A DNA stretch of 64,000 nt from contig NZ_CP063808.1 of NCBI RefSeq assembly GCF_018128905.1, positions 8,680,001 through 8,744,000 on the forward strand, in the 5' to 3' direction. The position numbers and the translations under genes are program-made. Each line of letters starts with the position of its first letter. Positions within the stretch are counted from its first letter, which is position 1. Below are positions 16,216 through 24,318 of this stretch, piece after piece. The stretch is from Streptomyces sp. A2-16 (GTDB lineage: Bacteria > Actinomycetota > Actinomycetes > Streptomycetales > Streptomycetaceae). A model generated the notes under the pieces. The model worked only from the letters and a program-made list of their open reading frames with translations, had not been told where the DNA came from and did no database searches.

Positions 16216-16553
16216 CTGAGTGTGGCGACCCGAGGTCACGGTCTGGGCGCGCCGCGCGGGGCAGTTGCCCAGCGCCGGCGGCCACCAGCTCCAAGACGGC
16301 CGCCTGAACCCGAGTTCGCCGCACCGCGCGCCGCTCTCCGGGGCAAGCTGGACCGCACCCCCGATCCCTGCGTCGAGCGCACCGACCGGAGAACACGACC
16401 CGGCGTTCCAGCACCACGCCCCCGGGCCACGCCGACCCCGGCTCACACCGAGCGCGCCGGCCCGAAGTCACGGCTCTGGGCGCGCCGCGCGGGAGCAGTT
16501 GCCCGGCGGCTGCGCCCATGTTCCGGGCCGTGGGTGCCCCGGGAGGCGGTGGG
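16150..16553. other. 404-bp intergenic region built of degenerate duplications
   Basis: It holds repeat copies 1 and 2 described here, plus a second repeated block: near 16229-16272 and again near 16460-16507 (both contain GTCACGG, CTGGGCGCGCCGCGCGGG and GCAGTTGCCC). The ORFs across it are artefacts of the repeats; I see no gene. Confidence 0.7.
16276..16372 (+). repeat. Direct repeat, copy 2
   Basis: The second copy, offset 158 bp from copy 1. It begins CGGCGGCCACCAGCTCC and includes an orphan copy of the SSKTAA-stop coding end that is not attached to a gene. Confidence 0.85.
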
Positions 16554-17186
16554 TCAGACGGTGACCACCACCGTCTTCGCCGCCTTGTCGTGCAGGCCCT
16601 GCTTGTAGGGCTTGTCGAAGTAGCTCCAGCCGCCGGAGATGGCGGTCCAGATGCAGGCGCAGCAGAAGGCGAAGGGGATCCACAGGACCGCCGAGCGGAT
16701 CAGCGTGGTCTGCACGGAGGGCGTGGAGCCGTTGTCGAGGTTCGCCACCCGCATGCCCAGCCACTTCTTGCCGAGCGTCTGCCCGGACCGGGACATCAGG
16801 ACGGTGTCGTAGGCGATGTAGAGCACCGCGGCGAGCGCCGACTGGGCCAGCGACTTGCCGTACTGCATGTCGTCGCTGTCCACGTTGTACTCGCTCACCC
16901 CGAAGCCCCAGGTGATCAGCCAGACGACGATGCCCACCAGGATCAGGTCGATGATCCGGGCGAGCGTGCGCCTGCCGCTGGGGGCCAGCGGGGGCATGCC
17001 GGCCAGCGGGTCGGTGGGTCCGCCGCCGTACGGGTCACCGGCGCCGTAGGGACTTCCGCCGTACGACGGCGGTGGCGGTGGGGTGTTGTACGGCGATCCC
17101 GAGCCCTCGGCAGGCGGGGGCTGCTTCCTGAACGGGTCGTCATCCGGCTGCTGCGGGCCGGGGCCGGGGGGCGGTTCACTGCTCAT
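16554..17186 (-). CDS. RDD-family membrane protein
   Basis: A 210-aa protein: a Pro/Gly/Tyr-rich disordered N-terminus (residues 1-75, with GGSPYGAGDPYGGG repeats), then an RDD domain with three to four helices. Conserved pieces are ARIIDLILVGIVVWL, the SGQTLGKKWLGMRV motif and LHDKAAKTVVVTV. RDD proteins are of poorly known function; some are sodium/proton antiporters. It lies directly after the larger RDD gene on the same strand, 89 bp apart, and probably arose by duplication. Confidence 0.88.
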   Translation of the reverse strand: MSSEPPPGPGPQQPDDDPFRKQPPPAEGSGSPYNTPPPPPSYGGSPYGAGDPYGGGPTDPLAGMPPLAPSGRRTLARIIDLILVGIVVWLITWGFGVSEYNVDSDDMQYGKSLAQSALAAVLYIAYDTVLMSRSGQTLGKKWLGMRVANLDNGSTPSVQTTLIRSAVLWIPFAFCCACIWTAISGGWSYFDKPYKQGLHDKAAKTVVVTV

Positions 17187-17275
17187 GGCCCGAGTCGACC
17201 GCGAACCCCCCGGCTCCGCATCCGGCGAGCGGCCGTCCGGAGTACCGAATCCTGTACGCCGTTCGAGGGACCCGC

Positions 17276-18910
17276 TCAGCCCGCCACGAACGTATGCGCC
17301 GCTTTGTCGTGCCAGCACTGGTGCCACGGCCGGTCGAACAGGCACCAGGCGACGCCCACGAGGCCGATGCCGAGCAGGCCCGGAACGCTGTAGACGAGCC
17401 AGCGACGCAGGGACGCGCCGAACTCCGGGGGCTCGTGGCCCTCGATGTCCCGCACCTCCAGACCGAGCAGCTTCTTGCCGAGGGTGCGGCCCCACTTCGC
17501 GGTGGGCAGCGCCTCGTACAGCACACCGGCGACGAGGAGCACGGCGACCACGATGCCGAGGTACACCGACGTGGTGCCGTCGAGGAGCCAGACCGTCACG
17601 GTCCGCCCGGACAGCTTGGCCGCGTCGATCTTCTCGTTGATGTGGTCGGCCGCCTTGGTGCCGAGGGGGACGGCGGCCACGGCGGTGATCGCGCCGACGA
17701 CCAGGGTGTCGAGGAGCCGTGCGGCCAGACGCTTGCCGAGTCCGGCGGGCCTGGCGGAGGCCTGGCGGCGGGCGGCGGCCTGAAAGATGTCCTCGACCGG
17801 CGGCTTCCAGGGCGCGGGCTGCTCCTCGTCGGGCCCGGCGAGCCGGTGCACCTGCTGCGCCCAGGAGGGCTGACCGCCACCGGGGCCCTGGCTCATGGGG
17901 GTGGCGGCCACCTGGGCTCCGACGCCCTGCTGGGGCACGCCCGGAGGGGCCGTCTGCGGGCCGGAGGCGGGGGCGGACTGCTGGGGGCCTGGCAGGGCCG
18001 TAGCGGCGGCGGAGGCGGGACCCTGGGGGCCCGCGGCGGCGCGCTGGGCGGCGGCCTTGCCGGCCCCGAAACCGGGTGCACCGGAGTTCTCGGGGGTGGC
18101 GGTGCCGCCCGCCGCGGAGGGCTGGGCGCCGACGGCGGGGCCGCCCTGCGCGGTGGGACCGGAATACGCGGGTCCGGGCGTGCTCCCGTTCTGCGCCCCG
18201 GGACCCGCGCCCTGCTGCGCCGTGCGCGGGGAGAGCGCGCGGAACGTCATGGTGCCCTCGTCGGACTGCCGGGCGGCTCCCGCTCCCCCGGACGCGGCCG
18301 CGGGCCTGCGGAAGACGCGGGTGCCGCCGTCCTCGTCCGGCTCGGCGGGCGGGATCGTCGCCGTGCCGTCAGTACGGGCCGCGTGCCCGTCCGGCCGGGC
18401 CGGGGAGGAGTCGCCGACGGGCCGCCCCGGGCCGGGCACCCTGGGGTCGGCGCCCTGCGGAGTCTGTGGCACGCCGTGCTGAGCGCCCTGCGGCCCCTGC
18501 TGGGCCCCTTGCGGAGGAATCCCCTGAGGCGTCCCCTGCTGGGCCTGCGGGGACCCCCACGAGACCCGGCGGTCCTGGTCGCCGCCGAAGCCCGCCTGGT
18601 GGGCCCGGTCGGCGGCCCACGCGGACGCGGGTTCGGGACGGCTGCCGTGCTGGGTGTCCGGGTGCGGGGGTGCCTCGGCCGGGTCCTCGTCGAAGAAGTG
18701 CGGGCCCGTCTCTTCCACCGGCGACGGGGCCGGCGCGGGGCCGCTGCCGGGCGGGGGCGCGAGCGGTTCGCCGTCCGCCGGGGCGGGACGGCTGGTGCCC
18801 GGCACCCAGGAGGCGCCGTTCCAGTAACGGACATATCCAGGAATGGACGGGTCCGGGTAATAGCCCTCGCGGGGCCTGTCGTCACCGGGTGCCGGGGTTG
18901 GGGCGCTCAT
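17276..18910 (-). CDS. DUF2510-RDD protein with long disordered linker
   Basis: A 544-aa protein. Residues 16-37 form a DUF2510 motif (GYYPDPSIPGYVRYWNGASW). Residues of about 40-370 are low-complexity Pro/Gln/Gly/Ala sequence. The C-terminal RDD domain begins near ARPAGLGKRLAARLLD, with GRTLGKKLLGLEV and CWHDKAAHTFVAG. DUF2510 is often found on actinobacterial membrane proteins. Function unknown; it shares operon orientation with the smaller RDD gene. Confidence 0.88.
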   Translation of the reverse strand: MSAPTPAPGDDRPREGYYPDPSIPGYVRYWNGASWVPGTSRPAPADGEPLAPPPGSGPAPAPSPVEETGPHFFDEDPAEAPPHPDTQHGSRPEPASAWAADRAHQAGFGGDQDRRVSWGSPQAQQGTPQGIPPQGAQQGPQGAQHGVPQTPQGADPRVPGPGRPVGDSSPARPDGHAARTDGTATIPPAEPDEDGGTRVFRRPAAASGGAGAARQSDEGTMTFRALSPRTAQQGAGPGAQNGSTPGPAYSGPTAQGGPAVGAQPSAAGGTATPENSGAPGFGAGKAAAQRAAAGPQGPASAAATALPGPQQSAPASGPQTAPPGVPQQGVGAQVAATPMSQGPGGGQPSWAQQVHRLAGPDEEQPAPWKPPVEDIFQAAARRQASARPAGLGKRLAARLLDTLVVGAITAVAAVPLGTKAADHINEKIDAAKLSGRTVTVWLLDGTTSVYLGIVVAVLLVAGVLYEALPTAKWGRTLGKKLLGLEVRDIEGHEPPEFGASLRRWLVYSVPGLLGIGLVGVAWCLFDRPWHQCWHDKAAHTFVAG

Positions 18911-19138
18911 GTCCGTCGTCCCGTATCTGCTCGGGGGTCAATAGAGGGGGCTCCACATCTATCAGACCGGCGCAAGACCCACCGCCAGTCCCACCGGACC
19001 CACCCCTTTTGAGCACGAGCGTGATACCGCCGGAAAAAAGTTCGCCGAACCCGCGTAATGATCCCGGCCCCTCCCCTCTCTCCACTCGTACGGGCCCACC
19101 GCAGGACCCGCACGAGAGCCGAGAGAGGAACGAACGAC

Positions 19139-19615
19139 ATGCACCACACGGTGGTAGAGCGCGAACTGGAGCTCAAACTCATCCTGTCGCCCGAGCGCAG
19201 CATCCCGGTCCCGGCCCGGCTGGGCTACCGCAGCGACGACCCCTTCGCCGTCCACGTCACCTTCCACATCGGCTCGGACCACCCGGTCCACTGGACCTTC
19301 GCCCGCGAACTCCTCGTGGAGGGGGTGTTCCGCCCGTGCGGGCACGGGGACGTGCGGGTGTGGCCGACGAAGGTCGCCGGCCGCGGTGTCGTGCTGATGG
19401 CGCTGAGCTCCCCCGACGGCGACGCCCTCCTGGAGGCCCCGGCCGCCCAGGTCTCGGCCTGGCTGGAGCGCACGCTGAGGGCGGTCCCCCCGGGCTCCGA
19501 GGCGGAGCAGCTCGGCATCGACGACGGCCTCGCCGAGCTGCTGGCCCGTACCCCGGCCGACGACCTGTGGCTGTGCGACCCGTGGCCGAGCGACGAGTCG
19601 GCGGACGGGGAGTGA
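19139..19615 (+). CDS. ssgG: SsgA-like protein (SALP), probable SsgG
   Basis: A 158-aa sporulation and cell-division protein. The SALP core is clear: LILSPERSIPVPARLGYRS, DPFAVHVTFHI, WTFARELLVEG and GDVRVWP. SALPs guide septum placement in sporulation-specific division and are restricted to sporulating actinomycetes. The neighbouring glycolate-oxidase-like gene matches the S. coelicolor ssgG locus as recalled, hence the symbol. GAGAGAGGAACG supplies the RBS for ATG 19139; the upstream in-frame ATG at 19058 precedes it. Confidence 0.88.
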   Translation: MHHTVVERELELKLILSPERSIPVPARLGYRSDDPFAVHVTFHIGSDHPVHWTFARELLVEGVFRPCGHGDVRVWPTKVAGRGVVLMALSSPDGDALLEAPAAQVSAWLERTLRAVPPGSEAEQLGIDDGLAELLARTPADDLWLCDPWPSDESADGE

Positions 19616-19631
19616 GCCGTACCGCGAGGTC

Positions 19632-21032
19632 TCAGAACAGCTTGCCCGGGTTCAGGATCCCCAGCGGGTCGAAGACCCCCTTCACCGCCCGCTGCATCTC
19701 CAGCCCCACCGGTCCGATCTCGCGCGCCAGCCACTCCTTCTTCAGTACGCCCACCCCGTGCTCCCCGGTGATCGTGCCGTCGAGCTCCAGGCCGAGCGCC
19801 ATGATCTCGTCGAAGGACTCGCGGGCCCGGCGGGACTCGTCCGGGTCGGCGGCGTCGAAGCAGACCGTGGGGTGGGTGTTGCCGTCTCCGGCGTGGGCGA
19901 CGACACCGATGGTGAGCCCGTACTTCTCGGCGATCCGCTCGGTCCCTTCGAGCATCTCGCCGAGCCGCGAGCGGGGCACGCACACGTCGTCGATCATCGT
20001 GGTGCCCTTGACCGCTTCGAGGGCAGTCAGGGACAGCCTGCGGGCCTGGAGGAGCAGCTCGGACTCGGCCGCGTCGTCGGCCGGGACGACCTGGGTGGCG
20101 CCCGCGGCCTCGCACAGCGCGCCGACGGCGGCGAGGTCGGCCGCCGGGTCCGTGGTGTCGAAGGCGGCCAGGAGGAGCGCCTCGGTGGTCTCCGGGAGCC
20201 CCATGTGCGCCAGGTCGTTGACCGCTTTGACCGTCGTACGGTCCATCAGTTCGAGGAGGGACGGCACGTGCCCGCCCTCCATGATCCGGCACACCGCGTC
20301 GCAGGCGGCGGCCCCGGAGGCGAACTCGGCGGCCAGCACCAGCTGCGCGGGCGGCTTCGGCCGGAGCGCCAGGACCGCCCGGACGACGATGCCGAGCGAG
20401 CCCTCGGAGCCGACGAAGAGGCGGGTCAGGTCGTATCCGGCGACTCCCTTGGCGGTGCGGCGGCCCGTGGACATGAGCCGTCCGTCGGCGAGGACGACGT
20501 CCAGTCCGAGGACGTACTCCGCCGTCACCCCGTACTTCACACAGCACAGCCCGCCGGACGCGGTGCCGATGTTGCCGCCGATCGTGCACATCTCCCAGCT
20601 GGAGGGGTCCGGCGGGTAGTAGAGGCCGAGTTCGTCGACCGCGCGGGAGAGGGTCGCGTTGACGACGCCTGGTTCGACGACGGCGATGCGGTCGACCGGG
20701 TTGATCTCCAGGACGCGGTCCATCCTGGTCAGGGACAGCACGATGCAGCCGTCGGAGGCGTTGGCCGCGCCCGACAGGCCCGTGCGGGCGCCCTGGGGGA
20801 CGACGGGGACGCGCAGTTCGGTGGCGACGCGCATGACGTGCTGGACCTGTTCGACCGTGCGCGGCAGGACGACCACGGCGGGGATGCCGGCCGGGCAGAA
20901 GCTCGCCATGTCGTTGGCGTAGGCGGCCGTGACGTCCGGGTCGATGAGGACGGCCTCGGCGGGCAGACCGCTGAGCAGGCGGTCCACCAGGTTGCCGGTG
21001 ACCTCGTCGCGGGGGGCTTCGATACGGCTCAT
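19632..21032 (-). CDS. GlcD-like FAD-linked oxidase
   Basis: A 466-aa flavoprotein with an N-terminal FAD_binding_4 domain (VVLPRTVEQVQHVMRVA, then VPVVPQGARTGLSGAANA) and the FAD-oxidase C-terminal domain ending FDPLGILNPGKLF. This architecture is that of glycolate or D-lactate oxidase subunit GlcD. The metal/His block GVVAHAGDGNTHP and GEHGVG are present. ATG 21032 is preferred, but a GTG six bases upstream is possible. It is convergent with ssgG and divergent from the TPR gene. Confidence 0.88.
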   Translation of the reverse strand: MSRIEAPRDEVTGNLVDRLLSGLPAEAVLIDPDVTAAYANDMASFCPAGIPAVVVLPRTVEQVQHVMRVATELRVPVVPQGARTGLSGAANASDGCIVLSLTRMDRVLEINPVDRIAVVEPGVVNATLSRAVDELGLYYPPDPSSWEMCTIGGNIGTASGGLCCVKYGVTAEYVLGLDVVLADGRLMSTGRRTAKGVAGYDLTRLFVGSEGSLGIVVRAVLALRPKPPAQLVLAAEFASGAAACDAVCRIMEGGHVPSLLELMDRTTVKAVNDLAHMGLPETTEALLLAAFDTTDPAADLAAVGALCEAAGATQVVPADDAAESELLLQARRLSLTALEAVKGTTMIDDVCVPRSRLGEMLEGTERIAEKYGLTIGVVAHAGDGNTHPTVCFDAADPDESRRARESFDEIMALGLELDGTITGEHGVGVLKKEWLAREIGPVGLEMQRAVKGVFDPLGILNPGKLF

Positions 21033-21130
21033 GATCACAGCGTCGCACCGGGGGCCATCGGTGTGAACCCCACCAACGGCAGCTGCCGGATGCCGGGGTG
21101 GGCTCGTCGTACTGACGCACAGTGAGCGCC

Positions 21131-22597
21131 ATGGAGAACCAAGCCACGCAGAACCGGCCGAAGGAGCTGCCGCAGGAGCGCCCGGAGGAGCGCCGGGCCC
21201 GGCTGCACGGACGGGTGGTGATCGCCGCGCTCGCGGGCTGCGCGGTGCTCGGTACGGTGCTGATGCTGCTGCCCGCCGAGCCTCCGGCGGCCCGCGCTCC
21301 CGCCCCGGCCCCGGGGGCCCAGGCGCTGACGGCGGTCACGGCCGGGGTGCCGGCCGCCCTGCCCGACCTGGCGGCGCTGATCGGTGAGCGGGAGAGCCAT
21401 CTGCGCGGGCACCCCGGGGACGCCGAGTCGTGGGCGGTGCTGGGGACGGCGTACGTCGAGCAGGGGCGGCGTACGGCCGACACGGCGTTCTATCCGAAGG
21501 CCGAGGACGCGCTGCGGACGTCCCTGAAGGTGCGCAGGAGCGCGGGGGCCCTCGGAGGTCTGGCCGCTCTCGCGAACGCGCGCCGGGACTTCGGGGCCGC
21601 GCGGACCTGGGCCGAGGCGGCACGGCGGCTGGAGCCGAAGCGGTGGACGACATATCCGGCGCTGATCGACGCGTACACCGGGCTCGGCGACTACAAGGCG
21701 GCCCATCGGACGCTGGAGCGGCTGCTGGAACTGCGCTCGGGTCCCGCGGTGATGGCCCGGGCGGCGGCCGTGTACCGGGACCGTGGGTGGCGTGAGGACG
21801 CGGCGGCTCAGCTGTCCGACGCGGCGGCGGGGGCGCGGGCGCCGGCCGAGCGGGCCGCGTATCTGGAGCGGGCGGGGCAGCTCGCGTGGGAGCGCGGCGA
21901 CCGCGAGAACGCGCTGCGGTACTTCCAGGAGGCGGTCCGGCTCGACCCCGACCAGCGGGCCGCGCAGGCCGGGCAGGGGCGGGCGCTGGCGGCGCTGGGC
22001 CGCACGACGGAGGCCCTGAACGCCTACCGGATGGCGTTCGCGAAGCAGCCGCTGCCGCAGTACGCCCTGGAGCTGGGCGAGTTGTACGAGTCACTGGGGC
22101 TGGGGCAGGCGGCCCGGGTGCAGTACGACCTGCTGCGGGCGGCGGCGGAACGCGCGGCGGCGGGCGGCGCCGACGAGGAGCTGGTGCTCGGGCAGTTCGA
22201 GGCGGACCACGGCGAACCGGCCGCGGCCGTACGGCGGTTGCGGGCCGAGTGGCGACGGCAGCCGGGGATCGCGGTGGCCGACGCGCTGGGCTGGGCGCTG
22301 CACCGGGCGGGCGCGGACCAGGAGGCCCTGCGGTACGCCCGGATCGCGACCGACAAGGCGCACGGGGGCGGGGTGCGCAGTGCGCCGTACGCCTATCACC
22401 TGGGCATGATCGAGCGGGAGCTGGGACAGTACGCCCCCGCGCGCCGGCACCTCGAGGAGGCCCTGCGGATCAACCCCTGGTTCTCGCTCTCGCGGGCGCG
22501 GGCGGCGCGGGAGGCGTTGGCGGCCCTGGGGGACGTGCCGGACGAGGGCGTGCCGGTGATGGACGCGAAGGGGGTCACACCGCGGCCGTACCGATGA
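21131..22597 (+). CDS. TPR-repeat membrane-anchored protein
   Basis: A 488-aa protein with a cytoplasmic N-terminus, one membrane anchor (about residues 26-46, VVIAALAGCAVLGTVLMLL) and an external array of TPR-like helices (SWAVLGTAYVEQGRR, NALRYFQEAVRLDPDQRAAQAG, ARRHLEEALRINPWF). TPR arrays bind other proteins; no partner is evident. A GTG nine bases before the ATG could be the true start. Its last 23 bp overlap the nitrile-hydratase alpha gene on the opposite strand. Confidence 0.85.
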   Translation: MENQATQNRPKELPQERPEERRARLHGRVVIAALAGCAVLGTVLMLLPAEPPAARAPAPAPGAQALTAVTAGVPAALPDLAALIGERESHLRGHPGDAESWAVLGTAYVEQGRRTADTAFYPKAEDALRTSLKVRRSAGALGGLAALANARRDFGAARTWAEAARRLEPKRWTTYPALIDAYTGLGDYKAAHRTLERLLELRSGPAVMARAAAVYRDRGWREDAAAQLSDAAAGARAPAERAAYLERAGQLAWERGDRENALRYFQEAVRLDPDQRAAQAGQGRALAALGRTTEALNAYRMAFAKQPLPQYALELGELYESLGLGQAARVQYDLLRAAAERAAAGGADEELVLGQFEADHGEPAAAVRRLRAEWRRQPGIAVADALGWALHRAGADQEALRYARIATDKAHGGGVRSAPYAYHLGMIERELGQYAPARRHLEEALRINPWFSLSRARAAREALAALGDVPDEGVPVMDAKGVTPRPYR

Positions 22598-23159
22598 GGG
22601 CGTTCCGCGTCACCAGCGCGGCGAGCTCCTGCTCGCCGAGTGCTTCCGTGCCCTCGGGCCTGCGGGGCAGGACCATGTAGCGGGTCTCCGCGCTGGAGTC
22701 CCAGACCGTGATCTCGGTGTCGGCGGGCAGTTCCAGGCCGAACTCCCGCAGGACGGCACGGGGTTCGCGGACCACGCGGGAGCGGTAGGCCTCGGACTTG
22801 TACCAGCTGGGGGACGGGCCCAGGAGGCGGAGCGGGTAGCAGGAGCAGAGGGTGCAGACGATGACGTTGTGCAGGGACCCGGTGTTCTCCACGACCCGCA
22901 GGCGCTGGTACGAGCCGTCCATGAAGCCGAGTTCCTGGACGGCGGCGGTGCCGTCCGCGAGCAGGCGGGCCCGGTAGGAGTCGTCGGTCCAGGCGCGGGC
23001 CACGACCTGGGCCCCGTTCGCCGGGGAGGACTCCGCGAGGAACGCGTCGATCGCCTCGTCCAGCCGCTCGCCGGTGATCAGCCCCTTCTCCTCCAGGAGG
23101 GTTTCCAGTCGCCGTACCCGCCGGGCGATCGTCGCATCGGTGTGGTGGTCACCGCTCAT
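22575..23159 (-). CDS. Nitrile hydratase-family alpha subunit
   Basis: A 194-aa metal-binding subunit of the nitrile hydratase / thiocyanate hydrolase family. The metal claw is VCTLCSC with Cys102, Cys105 and Cys107; a Thr in the second position favours cobalt over iron. Downstream WYKSEAYRSRVVREPRAVL and TEITVWDSSAETRYMVLP are conserved. After the claw the usual YPWPVLGLPP is YPLRLLGPSP. Start ATG overlaps the stop of the upstream beta C-terminal gene (ATGA). The substrate is unknown. No activator/chaperone gene is adjacent. Confidence 0.88.
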   Translation of the reverse strand: MSGDHHTDATIARRVRRLETLLEEKGLITGERLDEAIDAFLAESSPANGAQVVARAWTDDSYRARLLADGTAAVQELGFMDGSYQRLRVVENTGSLHNVIVCTLCSCYPLRLLGPSPSWYKSEAYRSRVVREPRAVLREFGLELPADTEITVWDSSAETRYMVLPRRPEGTEALGEQELAALVTRNALIGTAAV

Positions 23160-23467
23160 CGGGCCCCGCTCCCTTCGTCCGCTTCCAAGTAGCTTTCCCA
23201 CAGGTCCAGTACGACGTGGTGGTCGCCCTCGCCCCACAGGTCGCGGGCCTCGAAGCGGACCGCGTAGATCTGCTCGACGGGTGCGTCCCCGCGCCCCCGG
23301 GCGCTGATGTCGGGCAGTTCGTCCGGGCCCTCCGGCTCGACGACCACGCCCTGTTTGCCGCGCGCGTACCGCGGCAGGCGGGTGTGGTGGGGCGGGTCGT
23401 GGCGGTAGGTGCGGACGCGGGTGCCGGGCGGGAAACGGTCGGGGGGTGCCGGGTGCGCGTCAGTCAT
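23156..23467 (-). CDS. Nitrile hydratase beta-subunit, C-terminal half as separate protein
   Basis: A 103-aa protein matching the SH3-like C-terminal half of nitrile hydratase beta: FPPGTRVRTY, HTRLPRYARGKQGVV, EQIYAVRFEARDLWGEG and VLDLWESYLE. It begins 8 nt inside the beta N-terminal gene (ATGACTGA overlap) and ends in an ATGA overlap with alpha. Separate alpha, beta-N and beta-C chains are the layout of thiocyanate hydrolase and of the toyocamycin nitrile hydratase ToyJKL. Confidence 0.87.
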   Translation of the reverse strand: MTDAHPAPPDRFPPGTRVRTYRHDPPHHTRLPRYARGKQGVVVEPEGPDELPDISARGRGDAPVEQIYAVRFEARDLWGEGDHHVVLDLWESYLEADEGSGAR

Positions 23468-23741
23468 CGAGCTCACCCGGCTCGAGCACGCCCTTGCGTT
23501 CCAGCAGGGCGCAGATCGCGGTGAACCAGCGCTCGTAGTAGGACGCCGCCAGGTACTCAGCCGGCGGCATCGACTCGATCGCGTCCCGGAACTCGTTGGT
23601 GTTGAAGAGCCCTTGTGCGCGCAGGGTGTTGAAGAGCCCGACCACCCGGGCCTCCCAGTCCGCGTGGAAGGGCTCGGTGTCGTCGGTGGTGTCGATCGCG
23701 CCGAACCCCTGCGTGCCGCCCACGTCGTTGATCCTGGCCAT
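23460..23741 (-). CDS. Nitrile hydratase beta-subunit, N-terminal half as separate protein
   Basis: A 93-aa protein matching the helical N-terminal half of nitrile hydratase beta: INDVGGTQGFGAI, PFHADWEARVVGLF, and PAEYLAASYYERWFTAICALLERKGVL. This domain also resembles the small cobalt activator (P14K/NhlE type), so it could serve as subunit, activator or both. It is the first gene of the overlapping three-gene set and lies only 9 bp after a broken gene on the same strand. Confidence 0.87.
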   Translation of the reverse strand: MARINDVGGTQGFGAIDTTDDTEPFHADWEARVVGLFNTLRAQGLFNTNEFRDAIESMPPAEYLAASYYERWFTAICALLERKGVLEPGELDD

Positions 23742-23750
23742 ACGGCCAGC

Positions 23751-24295
23751 CTACGAGCGTTCCGCGGACTGCGGCTTGCGGTAGAGCGAGAATCGCCGGA
23801 TGCCCACCGGACCCGAGGCGAGCCCCGGGTACAGCCGTGGGGTGCCGGCCAATGGGTACAAGTGGTCGCTGTAGAGGGCGTACCGCGGCGTGGTCGCGGG
23901 TCACGAAGGCGTCGAGGTCCCGGGTCCGGTGGCGGGGCTCGTTGTCGACGCGGTGGCGGACAGCCACGCGCTTCGACGTCATGCACACCGACGGCTGGTT
24001 GTCGGTGGACCCGGCGATCGGCCTGCGGACGGCGACGTCCTCGCCGGTGCGGGTGGCGCCGTCGAGGAGGCGGAAGCGGGTGACGCGCTGGCCGTAGCCC
24101 TTCTGCGCGGCGGCCTCGGCCCGGATCCACACGGTGCCGTCGGCGGCGTTCTGCGCGCCCATGCGGGTCGCCCTGCTCGCCGCTGCCCGGCGCGAGTTCG
24201 TCGCAGGCGAAGGACTGGAGGACCGTGGCCTCGTGGAGCGGCTTCTTCCGCAGCCGGTGGTCGGCCGGTACGGACAGGTCGAAGCGGTCGGTCAC
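23751..24295 (-). pseudogene. Broken gene resembling actinobacterial 'teichoic acid biosynthesis protein C'/phage tail-like family
   Basis: A GTG start at 24295 with GGGGGACC upstream opens VTDRFDLSVPADHRL...LHEATVLQSFACDE. After about 40 codons the similarity moves to another frame (ADGTVWIRAEA, YGQRVTRFRLLDGAT, IAGSTDNQPSV, RDLDAFVTRDHAA). It then moves to a third frame (LYSDHLYPLAGTPRLYPG ending KPQSAERS stop). At least two frame changes and an internal deletion are needed relative to the about 320-aa family I recall. Too much of the protein is lost for function. Family name is from memory and is uncertain. Confidence 0.65.
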
Positions 24296-24318
24296 GGTCC
24301 CCCTTCGATCATCGGGGG

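Noticed and set aside
16222..16608. ORFs over the duplicated intergenic region
   Set aside because: They arise from repeated GC-rich sequence and include duplicated gene-end fragments; no homology or RBS.
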